DNA from: Chryseobacterium gleum
GTDB lineage: Bacteria; Bacteroidota; Bacteroidia; Flavobacteriales; Weeksellaceae
DNA: 64,000 nucleotides
Reading direction: 5' to 3'
Assembly (NCBI RefSeq): GCF_900636535.1
Contig: NZ_LR134289.1
Coordinates: 5,171,501-5,235,500, forward strand
Of the stretch, positions 33,732 to 42,460 are shown one piece after another. How positions within the stretch are numbered: position 1 is the first letter of the stretch; each line of letters begins with the position of its first letter. The translations under genes were made by a program, and so were the position numbers. A model generated the notes under the pieces. The model saw nothing but the letters and a program-made list of their open reading frames with translations, searched no databases and was not told the DNA's origin.

Positions 33732-34427
33732 ATGCATCATCAGCTGGAGAAACATTATGTAAACAGGGTAGGGTGGCTCCGGGCTGCCGTATTGGGAGCG
33801 AACGACGGGTTATTATCCACCACAAGTATTGTTATCGGAGTTGCGGCAGCAGAGCCTGAACGGCATATTATTATCCTTGCAGCACTTGCAGGTATGATTG
33901 CCGGAGCAATGTCTATGGCTGCAGGTGAATATGTCTCCGTAAGTTCTCAGGAAGATACGGAAAAAGCAGATCTGATGCGCGAAAAGCTTGAGCTGGAACA
34001 AATGCCGGAAATAGAGCTCAGAGAATTAGCCAAAGTTTATGAAAAAAGAGGCTGCACCAAAGAAACAGCCATGCAGGTAGCCATTGAACTTACAGAGCAT
34101 GATGCTTTGGGAGCTCATGCCCGGGACGAACTGGGAATCAACGAAATAACACAAGCTAAACCTTTGCTGGCGGCACTTGCTTCTTTCAGCTCTTTTGCGG
34201 TAGGAGCTTTATTACCGTTTGCAGTTTCTCTATTGGCACCTATTAAACAAATGGTGTATTTCCAATATGGATTTTCAATCATCTTTCTGATGCTTTTGGG
34301 GGCAATCTCTGCGAGAGCCGGAGGTTCAAATATTAAAATCGCAGTATTGAGGATTTGTTTCTGGGGAACTGTTGCCATGGGAATTACAGCATTGGTGGGG
34401 CGTATTTTCGGGGTTAGTGTTTCGTAA
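33732..34427 (+). CDS. VIT/CCC1-family iron or manganese transporter
   Basis: From ATG 33732 the 231-residue protein matches the VIT1/CCC1 family: HYVNRVGWLRAAVLGANDGLLSTTSIVIGVAAA, MIAGAMSMAAGEYVSVSSQEDTEKAD, a charged cytoplasmic domain (about residues 85-135), then three C-terminal membrane helices. Such proteins move Fe2+ or Mn2+ out of the cytoplasm. The Glu-rich central segment is the usual metal-binding cytoplasmic domain. An in-frame GTG at 33711 is possible but less likely. Confidence 0.9.
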   Translation: MHHQLEKHYVNRVGWLRAAVLGANDGLLSTTSIVIGVAAAEPERHIIILAALAGMIAGAMSMAAGEYVSVSSQEDTEKADLMREKLELEQMPEIELRELAKVYEKRGCTKETAMQVAIELTEHDALGAHARDELGINEITQAKPLLAALASFSSFAVGALLPFAVSLLAPIKQMVYFQYGFSIIFLMLLGAISARAGGSNIKIAVLRICFWGTVAMGITALVGRIFGVSVS

Positions 34428-34452
34428 TGTCTTTAATTCCTGCACAGTAAGA

Positions 34453-34460
34453 TAAATTTG
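34453..34460 (+). promoter_or_regulatory. -7 box (TAAATTTG) of the AraC-type gene
   Basis: Exact TAnnTTTG match 23 bases before the ATG at 34484. Confidence 0.5.
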
Positions 34461-34483
34461 CAAAACAATACTGAAGAAAAAAC

Positions 34484-35218
34484 ATGCAGTACAAAAAAAA
34501 GAAGCCTTGCAAGGAATTGGAGCCTTTTATTCATTTCTATTGGGAATTGAAAGGAAATGAAATAGAGAGGCCGTGGGAGAGAGTTTTCCCTGATGGCTGC
34601 GCTGGTGTACTTATCAATTTGGGAGATAAATGTTTAACGGATAACGGTTTATTTACAATGGAATCTGAAAAGACTTATGTGGTGGGTGCCATGAATTCTT
34701 TTAAAGACAGTTTTATAGACATCGAAACCCATTTAGCAGGAGTATGTCTGAAGCCTGCGACTTTTGCAAATTTTTACAGCTATGCGTCACAAAATGAATT
34801 GACAAATGCTACTGTTGAATTTGAAAAGGTCAATTCCTTTGATGTTGATAAAACATCTGACAATCCTTTCCTTTATTTTGACCAGTTCTTTTCCTCGAGG
34901 CTTAAAAATAAAAATATCCAGCTGAAGAAAGTACTTAATCATATACATTCAACCAATGGAAATATAAGTGTTAACGAGCTGGCCAAAATACATTGTACGA
35001 CGGTAAGACAACTGGAACGGAATTTTAAAAAACTGATCGGATTATCACCCAAGGAATATTCAAATATAATAAGATTTCAGTATACTATGAGTTTGATCAA
35101 AAATTCAGATCAAAACCGGAGCTTATTGGAAATAGCGTTTGAATGCGGTTACTATGATCATTCGCATCTCACCAATGAAATCAAGCGGAATACCGGACTT
35201 GTCCCCTCATTGCTTTAA
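34484..35218 (+). CDS. AraC-family transcriptional regulator
   Basis: A 244-residue regulator with an N-terminal sensor domain of the type starting PCKELEPFIHFYWELKG and containing FPDGCAGVLINLGD, and a C-terminal AraC HTH (about residues 145-240: ISVNELAKIHCTTVRQLERNFKKLIGLSPKEYSNIIRF, LLEIAFECGYYDHSHLTNEIKRNTG). The DHFR-like gene starts 70 bases downstream with its own promoter box, so this regulator may control it; ligand unknown. Confidence 0.88.
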   Translation: MQYKKKKPCKELEPFIHFYWELKGNEIERPWERVFPDGCAGVLINLGDKCLTDNGLFTMESEKTYVVGAMNSFKDSFIDIETHLAGVCLKPATFANFYSYASQNELTNATVEFEKVNSFDVDKTSDNPFLYFDQFFSSRLKNKNIQLKKVLNHIHSTNGNISVNELAKIHCTTVRQLERNFKKLIGLSPKEYSNIIRFQYTMSLIKNSDQNRSLLEIAFECGYYDHSHLTNEIKRNTGLVPSLL

Positions 35219-35258
35219 TGTGTCGCATTTTTACAAAGTACAGAACCTTTTATAGAAG

Positions 35259-35266
35259 TAAATTTG
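35259..35266 (+). promoter_or_regulatory. -7 box (TAAATTTG) of the DHFR-like gene
   Basis: Exact TAnnTTTG match 22 bases before the ATG at 35289. Confidence 0.5.
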
Positions 35267-35288
35267 CTTCAATAGTAAATTAAAATCT

Positions 35289-35822
35289 ATGCGAAAATTA
35301 TCACTTTTCATTGCGATGAGCTTAGATGGCTACATTGCAAAATCCAATGATGACCTGAGCTTTCTGAAAATAGTTGAAAAAGAAGGCGAGGATTACGGCT
35401 ATGCGGACTTTACGGCCGGAATCGATACTATTATTATAGGGAGAAAAACCTATGATTATGTACTTAAAGAAATCGGCTCATCCCATTACGACAACGGACA
35501 GCGGGATATTTATGTTATCACAAGAACAGCAAGGCCGAAAGAAGGCAGGACAACTTTCTATACAGGAGATATTACAGAATTGGTTAATGGTCTAAAATCC
35601 GGAGAAGGGAAGAATATATATTGTGACGGTGGTGCGGAAATAATAAATGAATTGTTGAAGAATGAACTGATAGACGAGTTTATTATTTCCGTAATTCCGG
35701 TCTTATTAGGCAGCGGAACAAAGCTTTTTAAAGATGGCCGGCCTGAACAGGCACTTGAATTTATGACTTCAAAAACATTTGAAACCGGATTGATACAATT
35801 GCGGTATAAGCGCAAAAAGTAG
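35289..35822 (+). CDS. Dihydrofolate reductase-like / RibD C-terminal family protein
   Basis: The 177-residue protein has the RibD_C/DHFR fold pattern: LSLFIAMSLDGYIAKSNDDLSFL, IDTIIIGRKTYDYVL, YVITRTARPKEGRTTFYTGDI, IYCDGGAEIINELLKNELIDEFIISVIPVLLGSGTKLF. It should be an NADPH-dependent reductase; members of this group act on folate-like, pterin-like or unknown substrates. True housekeeping DHFR in Bacteroidota is a different, FolA-type protein. It follows an AraC regulator on the same strand. Confidence 0.85.
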   Translation: MRKLSLFIAMSLDGYIAKSNDDLSFLKIVEKEGEDYGYADFTAGIDTIIIGRKTYDYVLKEIGSSHYDNGQRDIYVITRTARPKEGRTTFYTGDITELVNGLKSGEGKNIYCDGGAEIINELLKNELIDEFIISVIPVLLGSGTKLFKDGRPEQALEFMTSKTFETGLIQLRYKRKK

Positions 35823-35994
35823 CCGTTTTCTGATGAAGTCCGTGCCTGTAAACGGATGACATTTTCCTGGGCTTAAAAACTTTTGAATTTTATCTGTTTC
35901 TGGTTTCCTGATTAACATACGTCAAAGAATATTCGATTTGCAGAAGGAAAGGTCGGATAGGAAATACTGATATTGCTTAATTCATATTTAAGTT

Positions 35995-36038
35995 AAAAAA
36001 GAGTCCGTCCCACAATTTGTAAAACGGACTCTTTTTTT
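35995..36038. terminator. Bidirectional terminator between convergent genes
   Basis: AAAAAGAGTCCGT / ACGGACTCTTTTT (35996-36008 and 36024-36036) forms a 13-bp stem. Its CCGTCCCACAATTTGT core resembles that of the terminator at 40193-40230. Confidence 0.85.
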
Positions 36039-36054
36039 TGATACAGATTCTCTC

Positions 36055-36372
36055 TTAATCTGTCACTTTTAACTGCTGAATTTTTCCGTCAGTAATATCA
36101 AAATGAAATTTTAAAATAATCGGACTGCCCGGAAATGATCCTGAAATTTCCGCTGACAGTATATTTTCTCTTTCGTTATAATCCAGCGGCTCCATCGTGG
36201 CTTTATATTCCTTATTGGATTTGTCAATCCACTTTTCAATTTCTATTTTTCCCTTATGGGTTTTGCCTTCATCGAAAACTATGGCTGTTTCTGTAAAATA
36301 TTGGGCATAAGCAGCGCTATCGAAATTGTTTTGTGCTTTTATCAGCTTTGCGATTACGTTTGGTAAATTCAT
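36055..36372 (-). CDS. NTF2-like (SnoaL-type) small protein
   Basis: A 105-residue NTF2-like domain: an N-terminal helix pair (AKLIKAQNNFDSAAYAQYFTETAIVFDEGKTHKGKIEIEKWI) followed by a curved sheet. This fold holds small hydrophobic ligands and includes isomerases, hydrolases and binding proteins. It is encoded 21 bases after the SDR gene on the same strand, so the pair is probably an operon, controlled by the divergent HxlR regulator. Confidence 0.8.
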   Translation of the reverse strand: MNLPNVIAKLIKAQNNFDSAAYAQYFTETAIVFDEGKTHKGKIEIEKWIDKSNKEYKATMEPLDYNERENILSAEISGSFPGSPIILKFHFDITDGKIQQLKVTD

Positions 36373-36393
36373 ATTTTCTTTTTTTAGAGATAA

Positions 36394-37185
36394 TTAAATT
36401 GTTGGTACTGTTCCACCATCGATTACATATTCAGTTCCTGTTAAATAGCTGGCTCTTGGTGAAACAAGGAAGCCGACGAATTCAGCTATTTCTTCAGGCT
36501 CGGCAGGTCTTCCAAAAGGTATTCCACCCAATGCGTCCATTACGCCCTGTTGCGCTTCTTCTATAGTACTGTTCGCGTTTCTTGCAATTTCTCCCAGCCA
36601 TGCTTCCGAAGCTGTCGTATTGATCCAGCCTGGTGAAACAGTCAGTACCCGGACGCCTTTAGGAGTAACTTCATTTGATAAGCTTTTACTGTAGTTTCTC
36701 AGTGCTGCTTTTGCAGCTGCGTAAGGCAAAGTAGAATCATAAAGAGGCAATTTACCCTGAATTGATGCGATGTGAATGATAACACCACTTTTTCGTTCAA
36801 TCATCTGTGGTAAAAATCCCCGGTCCAGCCGAACCGGAGCGAGTAAATTTGCCTGTAGGGTTGACTCCCAGTCTTCATCACTTAATACAGAGAATCCACC
36901 GGCTGGCGTTGATGAAGAACCAAGGTTGTTAACCAGGATATCCAGCCTTCCGTAGTTTGTAAGCACTTCACTGACTACTTTTTGGGATCCCGCTGCTGTG
37001 CTCAGGTCGGAAGCAATGAAATGCAGATTGCTGTTTTCCTGCTCAGGTGCATTTCTTGCGGTAATAATAACTGTTGCGCCAGCCTGTTGAAGTCTTTCTG
37101 CTATTGACTTTCCAGCGCCTTTTGTACCTCCTGTTACCAAAGCAATTTTGCCTGATAACTCATTGTTGTAATTAAATTGTTCCAT
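36394..37185 (-). CDS. Short-chain dehydrogenase/reductase
   Basis: The 263-residue classical SDR has TGGTKGAGKSIA (18-29), NNLGS (87-91), catalytic Ser141, and YAAAK with Tyr155 and Lys159, then the C-terminal TGTEYVIDGG. It is expected to use NAD(P) on an unknown alcohol or ketone. It is divergent from a HxlR-family regulator 128 bases away and shares an operon with an NTF2-like gene, a pattern common for small inducible detoxification or quorum-related modules (inference). Confidence 0.9.
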   Translation of the reverse strand: MEQFNYNNELSGKIALVTGGTKGAGKSIAERLQQAGATVIITARNAPEQENSNLHFIASDLSTAAGSQKVVSEVLTNYGRLDILVNNLGSSSTPAGGFSVLSDEDWESTLQANLLAPVRLDRGFLPQMIERKSGVIIHIASIQGKLPLYDSTLPYAAAKAALRNYSKSLSNEVTPKGVRVLTVSPGWINTTASEAWLGEIARNANSTIEEAQQGVMDALGGIPFGRPAEPEEIAEFVGFLVSPRASYLTGTEYVIDGGTVPTI

Positions 37186-37313
37186 TTTTAAGAATTATTT
37201 ATAGGACAAAATTGAGGTATAAAAGCAGTTCGGACAAGTACGGAATTACGATTCATATAGGGATAAATTATTCCCCTATTGTGCAAATGGGAACATACGC
37301 TTAATTTTACATT

Positions 37314-37694
37314 ATGTACGAGAGAAAAATAATTCCGAACTTAAACTGCGGTCTTGATCTGATTGGTGAAGTACTTTACGGCAAATGGAAGATACGCCTG
37401 CTTTGGTTTATTTATCAGGGGCATAAAAGACCAAGTGAATTGCAGCGTAAGATTCCGGATGCATCACGAAGGGTTTTAAACATCCAGCTAAAAGAACTGG
37501 AAGACCATGAGCTGGTTACAAAGAAAATTTATCCCGTTGTTCCTCCCAAAGTAGAATATAGCTTGACTGATTTTGGTGAAAGTGTAATTCCTGTCATAGG
37601 TGCTTTGGGACAGTGGGGTGATCAGCACGAGGATCGGTTAAGAAAATTGATTATTAAAAGAATTCAGGGATTTTCGGATACAGAAGAGAATTAA
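37314..37694 (+). CDS. HxlR-family transcriptional regulator
   Basis: A 126-residue winged-helix protein of the HxlR/DUF24 type: PNLNCGLDLIGEVLYGKWKIRLLWFIYQG, RPSELQRKIPDASRRVLNIQLKELEDHELVTKKIYPVVPPKVEYSLTDFG. The single early cysteine (in NLNCGLD) is where these regulators often sense electrophiles or oxidants. It is divergent from the SDR/NTF2-like operon and very likely controls that operon and itself from the shared 128-base gap. Confidence 0.9.
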   Translation: MYERKIIPNLNCGLDLIGEVLYGKWKIRLLWFIYQGHKRPSELQRKIPDASRRVLNIQLKELEDHELVTKKIYPVVPPKVEYSLTDFGESVIPVIGALGQWGDQHEDRLRKLIIKRIQGFSDTEEN

Positions 37695-37786
37695 AGTTTT
37701 CTTTTTTTAATTGAGTATGAAATGACCCTATATCTGCTATGATTGAACTTTTGTGAATTAGGGAATTTTTTAACTTACTAAAAAAT

Positions 37787-37824
37787 AAAAACCTCTGAGA
37801 ATCAAATGATTTCAGAGGTTTTTT
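37787..37824. terminator. Terminator-like hairpin after the HxlR gene
   Basis: AAAAACCTCTGA (37787-37798) pairs with TCAGAGGTTTTT (37812-37823), with an inner AATCA/TGATT stem. A and T tracts allow either direction. Confidence 0.7.
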
Positions 37825-37829
37825 GTACA

Positions 37830-37899
37830 CATAAACGAAGAGATATCGAAACATTTAGTGGAAGATTTAGAAAGAATTGTAGAATTAAATAATCCTTTA
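37830..37899 (+). pseudogene. Decayed coding repeat, copy 1
   Basis: One frame reads NEEISKHLVEDLERIVEL and then NNPLM before a stop. The same DNA recurs at 40596-40664 with about 80% identity by eye. The source gene is not recognised. The two copies flank the AraC and hydrolase genes in the same orientation. Confidence 0.4.
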
Positions 37900-38246
37900 A
37901 TGTGACCAAGACGAGCGTATCTTCAAACACTTTTATTGATGATTTGGTTCGACTGAGCCAAATTAAACAAGTATTACAAAAATCATAATGTCCCTGATTT
38001 ATAACTCGGCGACGTTCAAGAGGGATTTTCAAAGTCAATTCGCTAAGCTCTTAATAATGGCTGTTAAAAAAGGCTGGAAGTAATACGGAATATAACCGAA
38101 AGAAGTTTAAAATAGAACAGAAAGTAGATTTGTGCTTTAGCTAACGTTGAAAAGCCTTGTTTTATTACACATTGAATATTTGTATGTATCTGTAAAAATC
38201 AAAAATATTTCAGTAAAAGTTTAAAGCCTGTAACTCACTTAATTTT

Positions 38247-38254
38247 TAAATTTG
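38247..38254 (+). promoter_or_regulatory. -7 box (TAAATTTG) of the second AraC gene
   Basis: Exact TAnnTTTG match. It overlaps the upstream TTG of the open frame, which argues for a later translation start. Confidence 0.45.
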
Positions 38255-38275
38255 TATTTTACAATTGATAATCAT

Positions 38276-39139
38276 TTGAAGAAAAGGTACAATATAAAAG
38301 AGTTTCTTGAATATACCAATATCAGCGGTTTTAAGAACAATCACATCCATTTGGTTGAATATCATAAGCAAAAGGAGATGCGTAGAAAATCGGCTCCTAT
38401 TGAGCTTGACTTCTATTTTTTGGCAATCAAGTTAAACTTTGATAAAGACAAGAATTTTGGTCAGACAATATTCGACCAGGCGGATGCCTTTGTCTATCTC
38501 GACCAACCCGGAGATTTTTTGCAATGGGATATAGAGCATCAAATTTCAGGGTATCATATTTTGATTGATGCTGGACTATTCAGGAAGATTGCCAAAGAAT
38601 ACAGTTTTACTTATTACGGCAATCACGAAGGACTTTTTATCACGAAAGAAGAAGAGAAAACCATTACCGACCTTTTTCGAAAGGCACTGAAAGAGTTTGA
38701 GGGCAATGAGAATTTTTCAAAAGATATTGTAATTTCTTATGCTTCGCTTATTCTTTCCTATATCCAAAAATTTTACAGCAGGCAGTTTGATACACGAGAG
38801 GAATTATACAATACTACTGTATCTGATTTTTACAAAAATCTCGAAGCATATTATGACAATGAACAGAATGCCCTGAAAATGCCCTCAGTTTCCTACTTTT
38901 CAGATATAGCTAATCTGTCTTCTAACTATTTTGGCGACCTCATTAAGCACTACACAGGTCGCTCGCCACAGGAACATATACATCAGCTGCTCATACAGAT
39001 TGCGAAGAACAAATTACGGACAACCTCATTAAGCATAAGTGAGATAGCTTTTAGTTTAGGGTTTGAATATCCTTCCTATTTCGCTACGTTTTTCAAAAAG
39101 GAAACAGGTATTTCTCCAAGTGTTTTCCGAAATCAGTAA
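38276..39139 (+). CDS. AraC-family transcriptional regulator (first AraC/hydrolase module)
   Basis: The frame has no ATG near its beginning. I start it at TTG 38276 (KKRYNIKEFLEYTNISG), because the earlier TTG at 38252 lies in a promoter box. The roughly 287-residue protein has an N-terminal sensor domain and a C-terminal AraC HTH (about residues 200-285: DIANLSSNYFGDLIKHYTGRSPQEHIHQ, SISEIAFSLGFEYPSYFATFFKKETGISP). An alpha/beta hydrolase gene follows 93 bases later, and a paralogous AraC/hydrolase pair lies at 54755-56779. It probably controls the neighbouring hydrolase gene. Confidence 0.85.
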   Translation: MKKRYNIKEFLEYTNISGFKNNHIHLVEYHKQKEMRRKSAPIELDFYFLAIKLNFDKDKNFGQTIFDQADAFVYLDQPGDFLQWDIEHQISGYHILIDAGLFRKIAKEYSFTYYGNHEGLFITKEEEKTITDLFRKALKEFEGNENFSKDIVISYASLILSYIQKFYSRQFDTREELYNTTVSDFYKNLEAYYDNEQNALKMPSVSYFSDIANLSSNYFGDLIKHYTGRSPQEHIHQLLIQIAKNKLRTTSLSISEIAFSLGFEYPSYFATFFKKETGISPSVFRNQ

Positions 39140-39232
39140 ATAGTTAAAGTCTTCCCGTAATTACTTTAAGTATGGAGCTTCTAAGTCAGAATATCTTTGT
39201 ACTGTTCAATAACTTATTAAAGATAAATTCTA

Positions 39233-40159
39233 ATGAAAGCAGTAAAATTCAAAAACAGAAATTGGGATGTAGCAGGTATCCTGCAATTCCCTAAAGACTT
39301 TGATGAAACTAAAAAATATCCGGCGATTGTTTGTGCGCATCCTATCAGCAGTTGTAAAGAGCAGACAGCCGGAAACATTTATGGAAAAGCATTGGCAGAA
39401 GCAGGTTTTATTACGCTGGCTTTTGATGCCTCTAACCAGGGAGAAAGCGGTGGCGAAGTAAGGTTCTTAGAAGACCCCGCTATCCGTGTAGAAGATTTTC
39501 GTTGTGCTACAGACTTTCTGACTACATTGGATTATGTAGATGAAGAAAAAATAGGTGTTTTGGGAGTTTGTGGCGGAGGCGGATATGCTGTTAATGCTGC
39601 AATGACGGAAAGACGCTTTAAAGCCGTAGTAACGGTTGTGGGTGCAAACTATGGGCGCTTGCTTCGTGAAGGAGATTTTACAGCTGATGCAGCTATCAGA
39701 ACCCTGGAGGGAATTGCAAGGCAACGCACCGCTCAGGCAAGAGGAGCTGAACCTGCTATTACAGTCTACAGACCAAATTCACAGGAAGACAGAATAGCCG
39801 CAGGAATGAACGATGTTGACATCATTGAAGCTGTAGACTACTATCAGACACCAAGAGGACAGCATCCGAACTCACCCAATCATTTACGTGTGGATAGTTT
39901 GGACAAAGCAATGGCTTTTGATGCTTTCCATTTAGCAGACTTATTGCTTACACAGCCACTTCACATAGTGATTGGCGATAAAGTAGGCGCTTTTGGTTCA
40001 TACAGGGATGGTTTTGAGCTGTTTAAAAAGTCGGCATCAAAGCAAAAGAGCATTCAGGTTGTTCAGGGAGCAAGCCATTATGATTTATATGATGGAGAAG
40101 AATCTACGAAAAGAGCATTGGAAGAGATAGTTCCGTTTTTTAATAAATATCTTGCTTAG
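39233..40159 (+). CDS. Alpha/beta hydrolase with cysteine nucleophile (DLH-like)
   Basis: The 308-residue enzyme has the alpha/beta hydrolase order with an elbow GVCGGGG, so the nucleophile is Cys113 rather than Ser, as in dienelactone hydrolases. Other conserved spots are AHPISSCKEQTAGN, FDASNQGESGGE and a C-terminal GASHYDLYDG with the probable catalytic His. No signal peptide is seen, so it is cytoplasmic. The paralogue at 55724 shares the Cys and the DLYD end but is exported. Substrate unknown. Confidence 0.85.
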   Translation: MKAVKFKNRNWDVAGILQFPKDFDETKKYPAIVCAHPISSCKEQTAGNIYGKALAEAGFITLAFDASNQGESGGEVRFLEDPAIRVEDFRCATDFLTTLDYVDEEKIGVLGVCGGGGYAVNAAMTERRFKAVVTVVGANYGRLLREGDFTADAAIRTLEGIARQRTAQARGAEPAITVYRPNSQEDRIAAGMNDVDIIEAVDYYQTPRGQHPNSPNHLRVDSLDKAMAFDAFHLADLLLTQPLHIVIGDKVGAFGSYRDGFELFKKSASKQKSIQVVQGASHYDLYDGEESTKRALEEIVPFFNKYLA

Positions 40160-40192
40160 TACCCGGCATTTTTCGTCGTTCTTAGAAATTTT

Positions 40193-40230
40193 AGAGGCCG
40201 TCTCACAACTCGTGAAAACGGTCTTTTTTA
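40193..40230 (+). terminator. Terminator of the hydrolase gene
   Basis: AGGCCGT / ACGGTCT stem with one wobble and a T run. Its loop sequence CTCACAACTCGTGAAA is close to that of the terminator at 35995-36038. Confidence 0.75.
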
Positions 40231-40595
40231 TGAAATTTTTCTGTATCTCTATCAGGAAGGGTTTTCGTTTAAACGATTCTTAACCCACATCATCTAGTTG
40301 CGATACACTTACTTCTTATTTATTTTTGTATAAATCATACAATTTAAAGGAATAGAAATCTGCTTTCTCTCTAAATTTTGATTTTCGGATCCTGCTAGGT
40401 CATCGAATCCTAAATTTTCAAATCTCCATGGTTTGTAATTTTAATTAATTGGTTTTCAGTTATTATATGTTTTATCGTAGAATCATGAGCTCTTTGAAAT
40501 CAGCACTTTTGTAATGAAAGTCTTAATCTGCTGAAAGCTAACTATTAATTACTGTTGGAATAATAACTGTTTATTTGGCTGTTTCGTTCTTGAAC

Positions 40596-40664
40596 CATAA
40601 ACGAAGAGATCTCGAAAAATTTGGTGGGAATTTAGAAAAGATAATAGAATTAGATAATCCTCTA
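40596..40664 (+). pseudogene. Decayed coding repeat, copy 2
   Basis: Matches 37830-37899 from CATAAACGAAGAGAT to AATAATCCT-type ends, with one base deleted near the middle that shifts the frame. After the shift it reads NLEKIIELDNPLF and then DIDKLIQVFKVGGVFALPL before a stop, further than copy 1. The parent gene is unknown. Confidence 0.4.
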
Positions 40665-40820
40665 TTTGATATTGACAAGCTTATTCAGGTGTTTAAAGTA
40701 GGTGGTGTTTTTGCTCTACCGTTGTGAGGTAAATTGACAGAGGGCGCTGCATTGATGTGTTTTCTCAAATATTTTATGTATTGTTTGGTTACCAATTATA
40801 AAATAGTAGTAATATATAGA

Positions 40821-41408
40821 CTAATAAAATATTTTGCGATTGATAACCAAGAGTATTCCTAGATTTTGCAGTTTTTTAATTGTTCTTATAACAGTTTCCA
40901 CTCTTAATCCTGTTAGTGATGCAATTTGCTGTCTGGTGAGAAATACTTGATAAGAATCAGTCGGAGGTTTTGATTTTTTTAAGTAATTGAATAGATTCAT
41001 TATTTTTTCGGACGGGCTTTCTGATGCAAATCCTTTCATCAGGTAGGTATAATGCATATTTTCTGCGGTATATTTGTATAAATCTAACAGTATTTTGGGA
41101 TTATCTTTTAGCATTAAATCAAAGCCCAATTTTTCCAATTTGATTATCCTAGAATTCTCCATTGCAATGGCACTTACAGAATATGGATGTTTTAAGAACA
41201 GGAAAAGTGCTCCTAGACAATCACCTTGAATAGAAATGTTGTGAATAAATTCACGACCCGCTTTTTTCTCACTGACAATCTTCACAGTTCCTGTTGAAAT
41301 TTGAAAATAAGAGATTACGTCATCATTTTCTTTAAATACATATTTTCCCTTTGTAAAATTTACAATTTTAGCTCCATAGTTCATCAAAAGCTCCTCTTTT
41401 ATCAGCAT
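40821..41408 (-). CDS. Crp/Fnr-family transcriptional regulator
   Basis: A 195-residue regulator with an N-terminal cyclic-nucleotide-type beta-roll (FTKGKYVFKENDDVISYFQISTGTVKIVSEKKAGREFIHNISIQGDCLGALFLF) and a C-terminal winged HTH (FLTRQQIASLTGLRVETVIRTIKKLQNLGIL). No Fnr-type cysteine cluster is evident, so it senses something other than oxygen through iron-sulfur. Neighbours do not reveal targets; the gene lies between a decayed region and a glycosyltransferase gene. Confidence 0.88.
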   Translation of the reverse strand: MLIKEELLMNYGAKIVNFTKGKYVFKENDDVISYFQISTGTVKIVSEKKAGREFIHNISIQGDCLGALFLFLKHPYSVSAIAMENSRIIKLEKLGFDLMLKDNPKILLDLYKYTAENMHYTYLMKGFASESPSEKIMNLFNYLKKSKPPTDSYQVFLTRQQIASLTGLRVETVIRTIKKLQNLGILLVINRKIFY

Positions 41409-41485
41409 TAATTTTTATTTTAATTATTCATATGAAACTACCTTGTGTACAGTCTCTAATTTATTTACAAGTGTACAAAGTTTTC

Positions 41486-42460
41486 TTATGACCATTTGTC
41501 GTCGTGATCATTTCTCTTAAGTTCTCTTTCAACTTCATTAATTTCAGGTAAAGGAAGAAGATAAGTGTCATTAATATATTTTAGAATATTTTTATTTGTT
41601 TTATCATCTATTTTTCTAATGAAAAGGTTATTGGAGGATTTCAGAGTTTCGATGAAGTTGTCAGCATATTGGTCTTTACTAAAAAAAGTTTTTTCAATGA
41701 CTGCTCTTTTATCATCATTCACAATAATATCACTAAAGGCTGTATTGAGGAGTACTGTCTGGAAAAATGATTCAGCTGGTAAAAGAGTGTGAAGGTAATA
41801 ATCTTCAAAATCCATTACCCTTTTATTATTGGTTAAAAATACACAGGTTTCTCTTGTAAGGATAAACCATTTCCCACCAATATAAGGTATAACTTCCTTC
41901 ATAAATTCTCTTTTATAAATAAATGAAGATATTTTATGGGTCAGCTCTGTAAAATGATTTTGTATCCTTTGCAGTGTATCAGGCCTGTAAAATTTCTGGT
42001 CATAATAAAAAAGATAATTTCTTCCGTTATTAACGGTAAGAAATTGACGTATAATATTTTGTGACTTGAGTGGGGAGTCTTCACCACTCAGGTTGATAAA
42101 ATAATCCCAGTCATGACTTACATTCAAAAGATATTCCATTGCATTAAGTTCAGCCTGGATCATACTAAATCCTCCAGACACAATATTCATGCTTTCCAGA
42201 ATATACACATTGGGGAAGTGTATTAAATATAATTGTATTTCTTCTGTAAATTCCGCTTTTGCTTTCCGGTCGATATGAATAAGGTAAAACTGATCCCTTG
42301 TATAAATTTTCTGAAACATCTCTTTAAATGCATCAGGTTTATGATGGATCATAATAAAGTAAGCAATTGTCACCTGCGGAGTTGAATGCAGATCGGTAGT
42401 TTGGGAATGGGGATGAGTTATGGGAAATGAAGTTTGCATGGGAGTAAAATTTAAAATCAT
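41486..42460 (-). CDS. Core-2/I-branching-type glycosyltransferase (GT14-like)
   Basis: About 324 residues from ATG 42460; a later ATG at 42439 is possible, while the upstream TTG is unlikely. The GT14 pattern is seen: TIAYFIMIHHKPDAFKEMFQKIY, FYLIHIDRKA, NIVSGGFSMIQAELNAMEYLLN, DYFINLSGEDSPLKSQNIIRQFL and YIGGKWFILTRETCVFL. Bacterial members transfer N-acetylglucosamine-like or xylose-like residues onto surface polysaccharides or glycoproteins. No other sugar gene is adjacent, so the acceptor is unknown. Confidence 0.82.
   Translation of the reverse strand: MILNFTPMQTSFPITHPHSQTTDLHSTPQVTIAYFIMIHHKPDAFKEMFQKIYTRDQFYLIHIDRKAKAEFTEEIQLYLIHFPNVYILESMNIVSGGFSMIQAELNAMEYLLNVSHDWDYFINLSGEDSPLKSQNIIRQFLTVNNGRNYLFYYDQKFYRPDTLQRIQNHFTELTHKISSFIYKREFMKEVIPYIGGKWFILTRETCVFLTNNKRVMDFEDYYLHTLLPAESFFQTVLLNTAFSDIIVNDDKRAVIEKTFFSKDQYADNFIETLKSSNNLFIRKIDDKTNKNILKYINDTYLLPLPEINEVERELKRNDHDDKWS

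Larger units (their letters stand above)
37695..38275. other. About 580-base gap: terminator, degenerate coding repeat, promoter
   Basis: Contains a terminator-like hairpin (37787-37824), the first copy of a decayed coding repeat (37830-37899), and a -7 box TAAATTTG at 38247-38254. Open frames here are short and broken. No intact gene is seen. Confidence 0.45.
40160..40820. other. About 660-base gap: terminator and decayed coding repeat
   Basis: Contains a terminator (40193-40230) and the second copy of the degenerate coding repeat (40596-40664). The rest is AT-rich, with no intact ORF or RNA gene seen. Confidence 0.45.

Noticed and set aside
37936..37962. TTGGTTCGACTGAGCCAA, resembling a tRNA T-arm
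   Set aside because: No acceptor, D or anticodon arms could be placed around it; it looks like a small hairpin.
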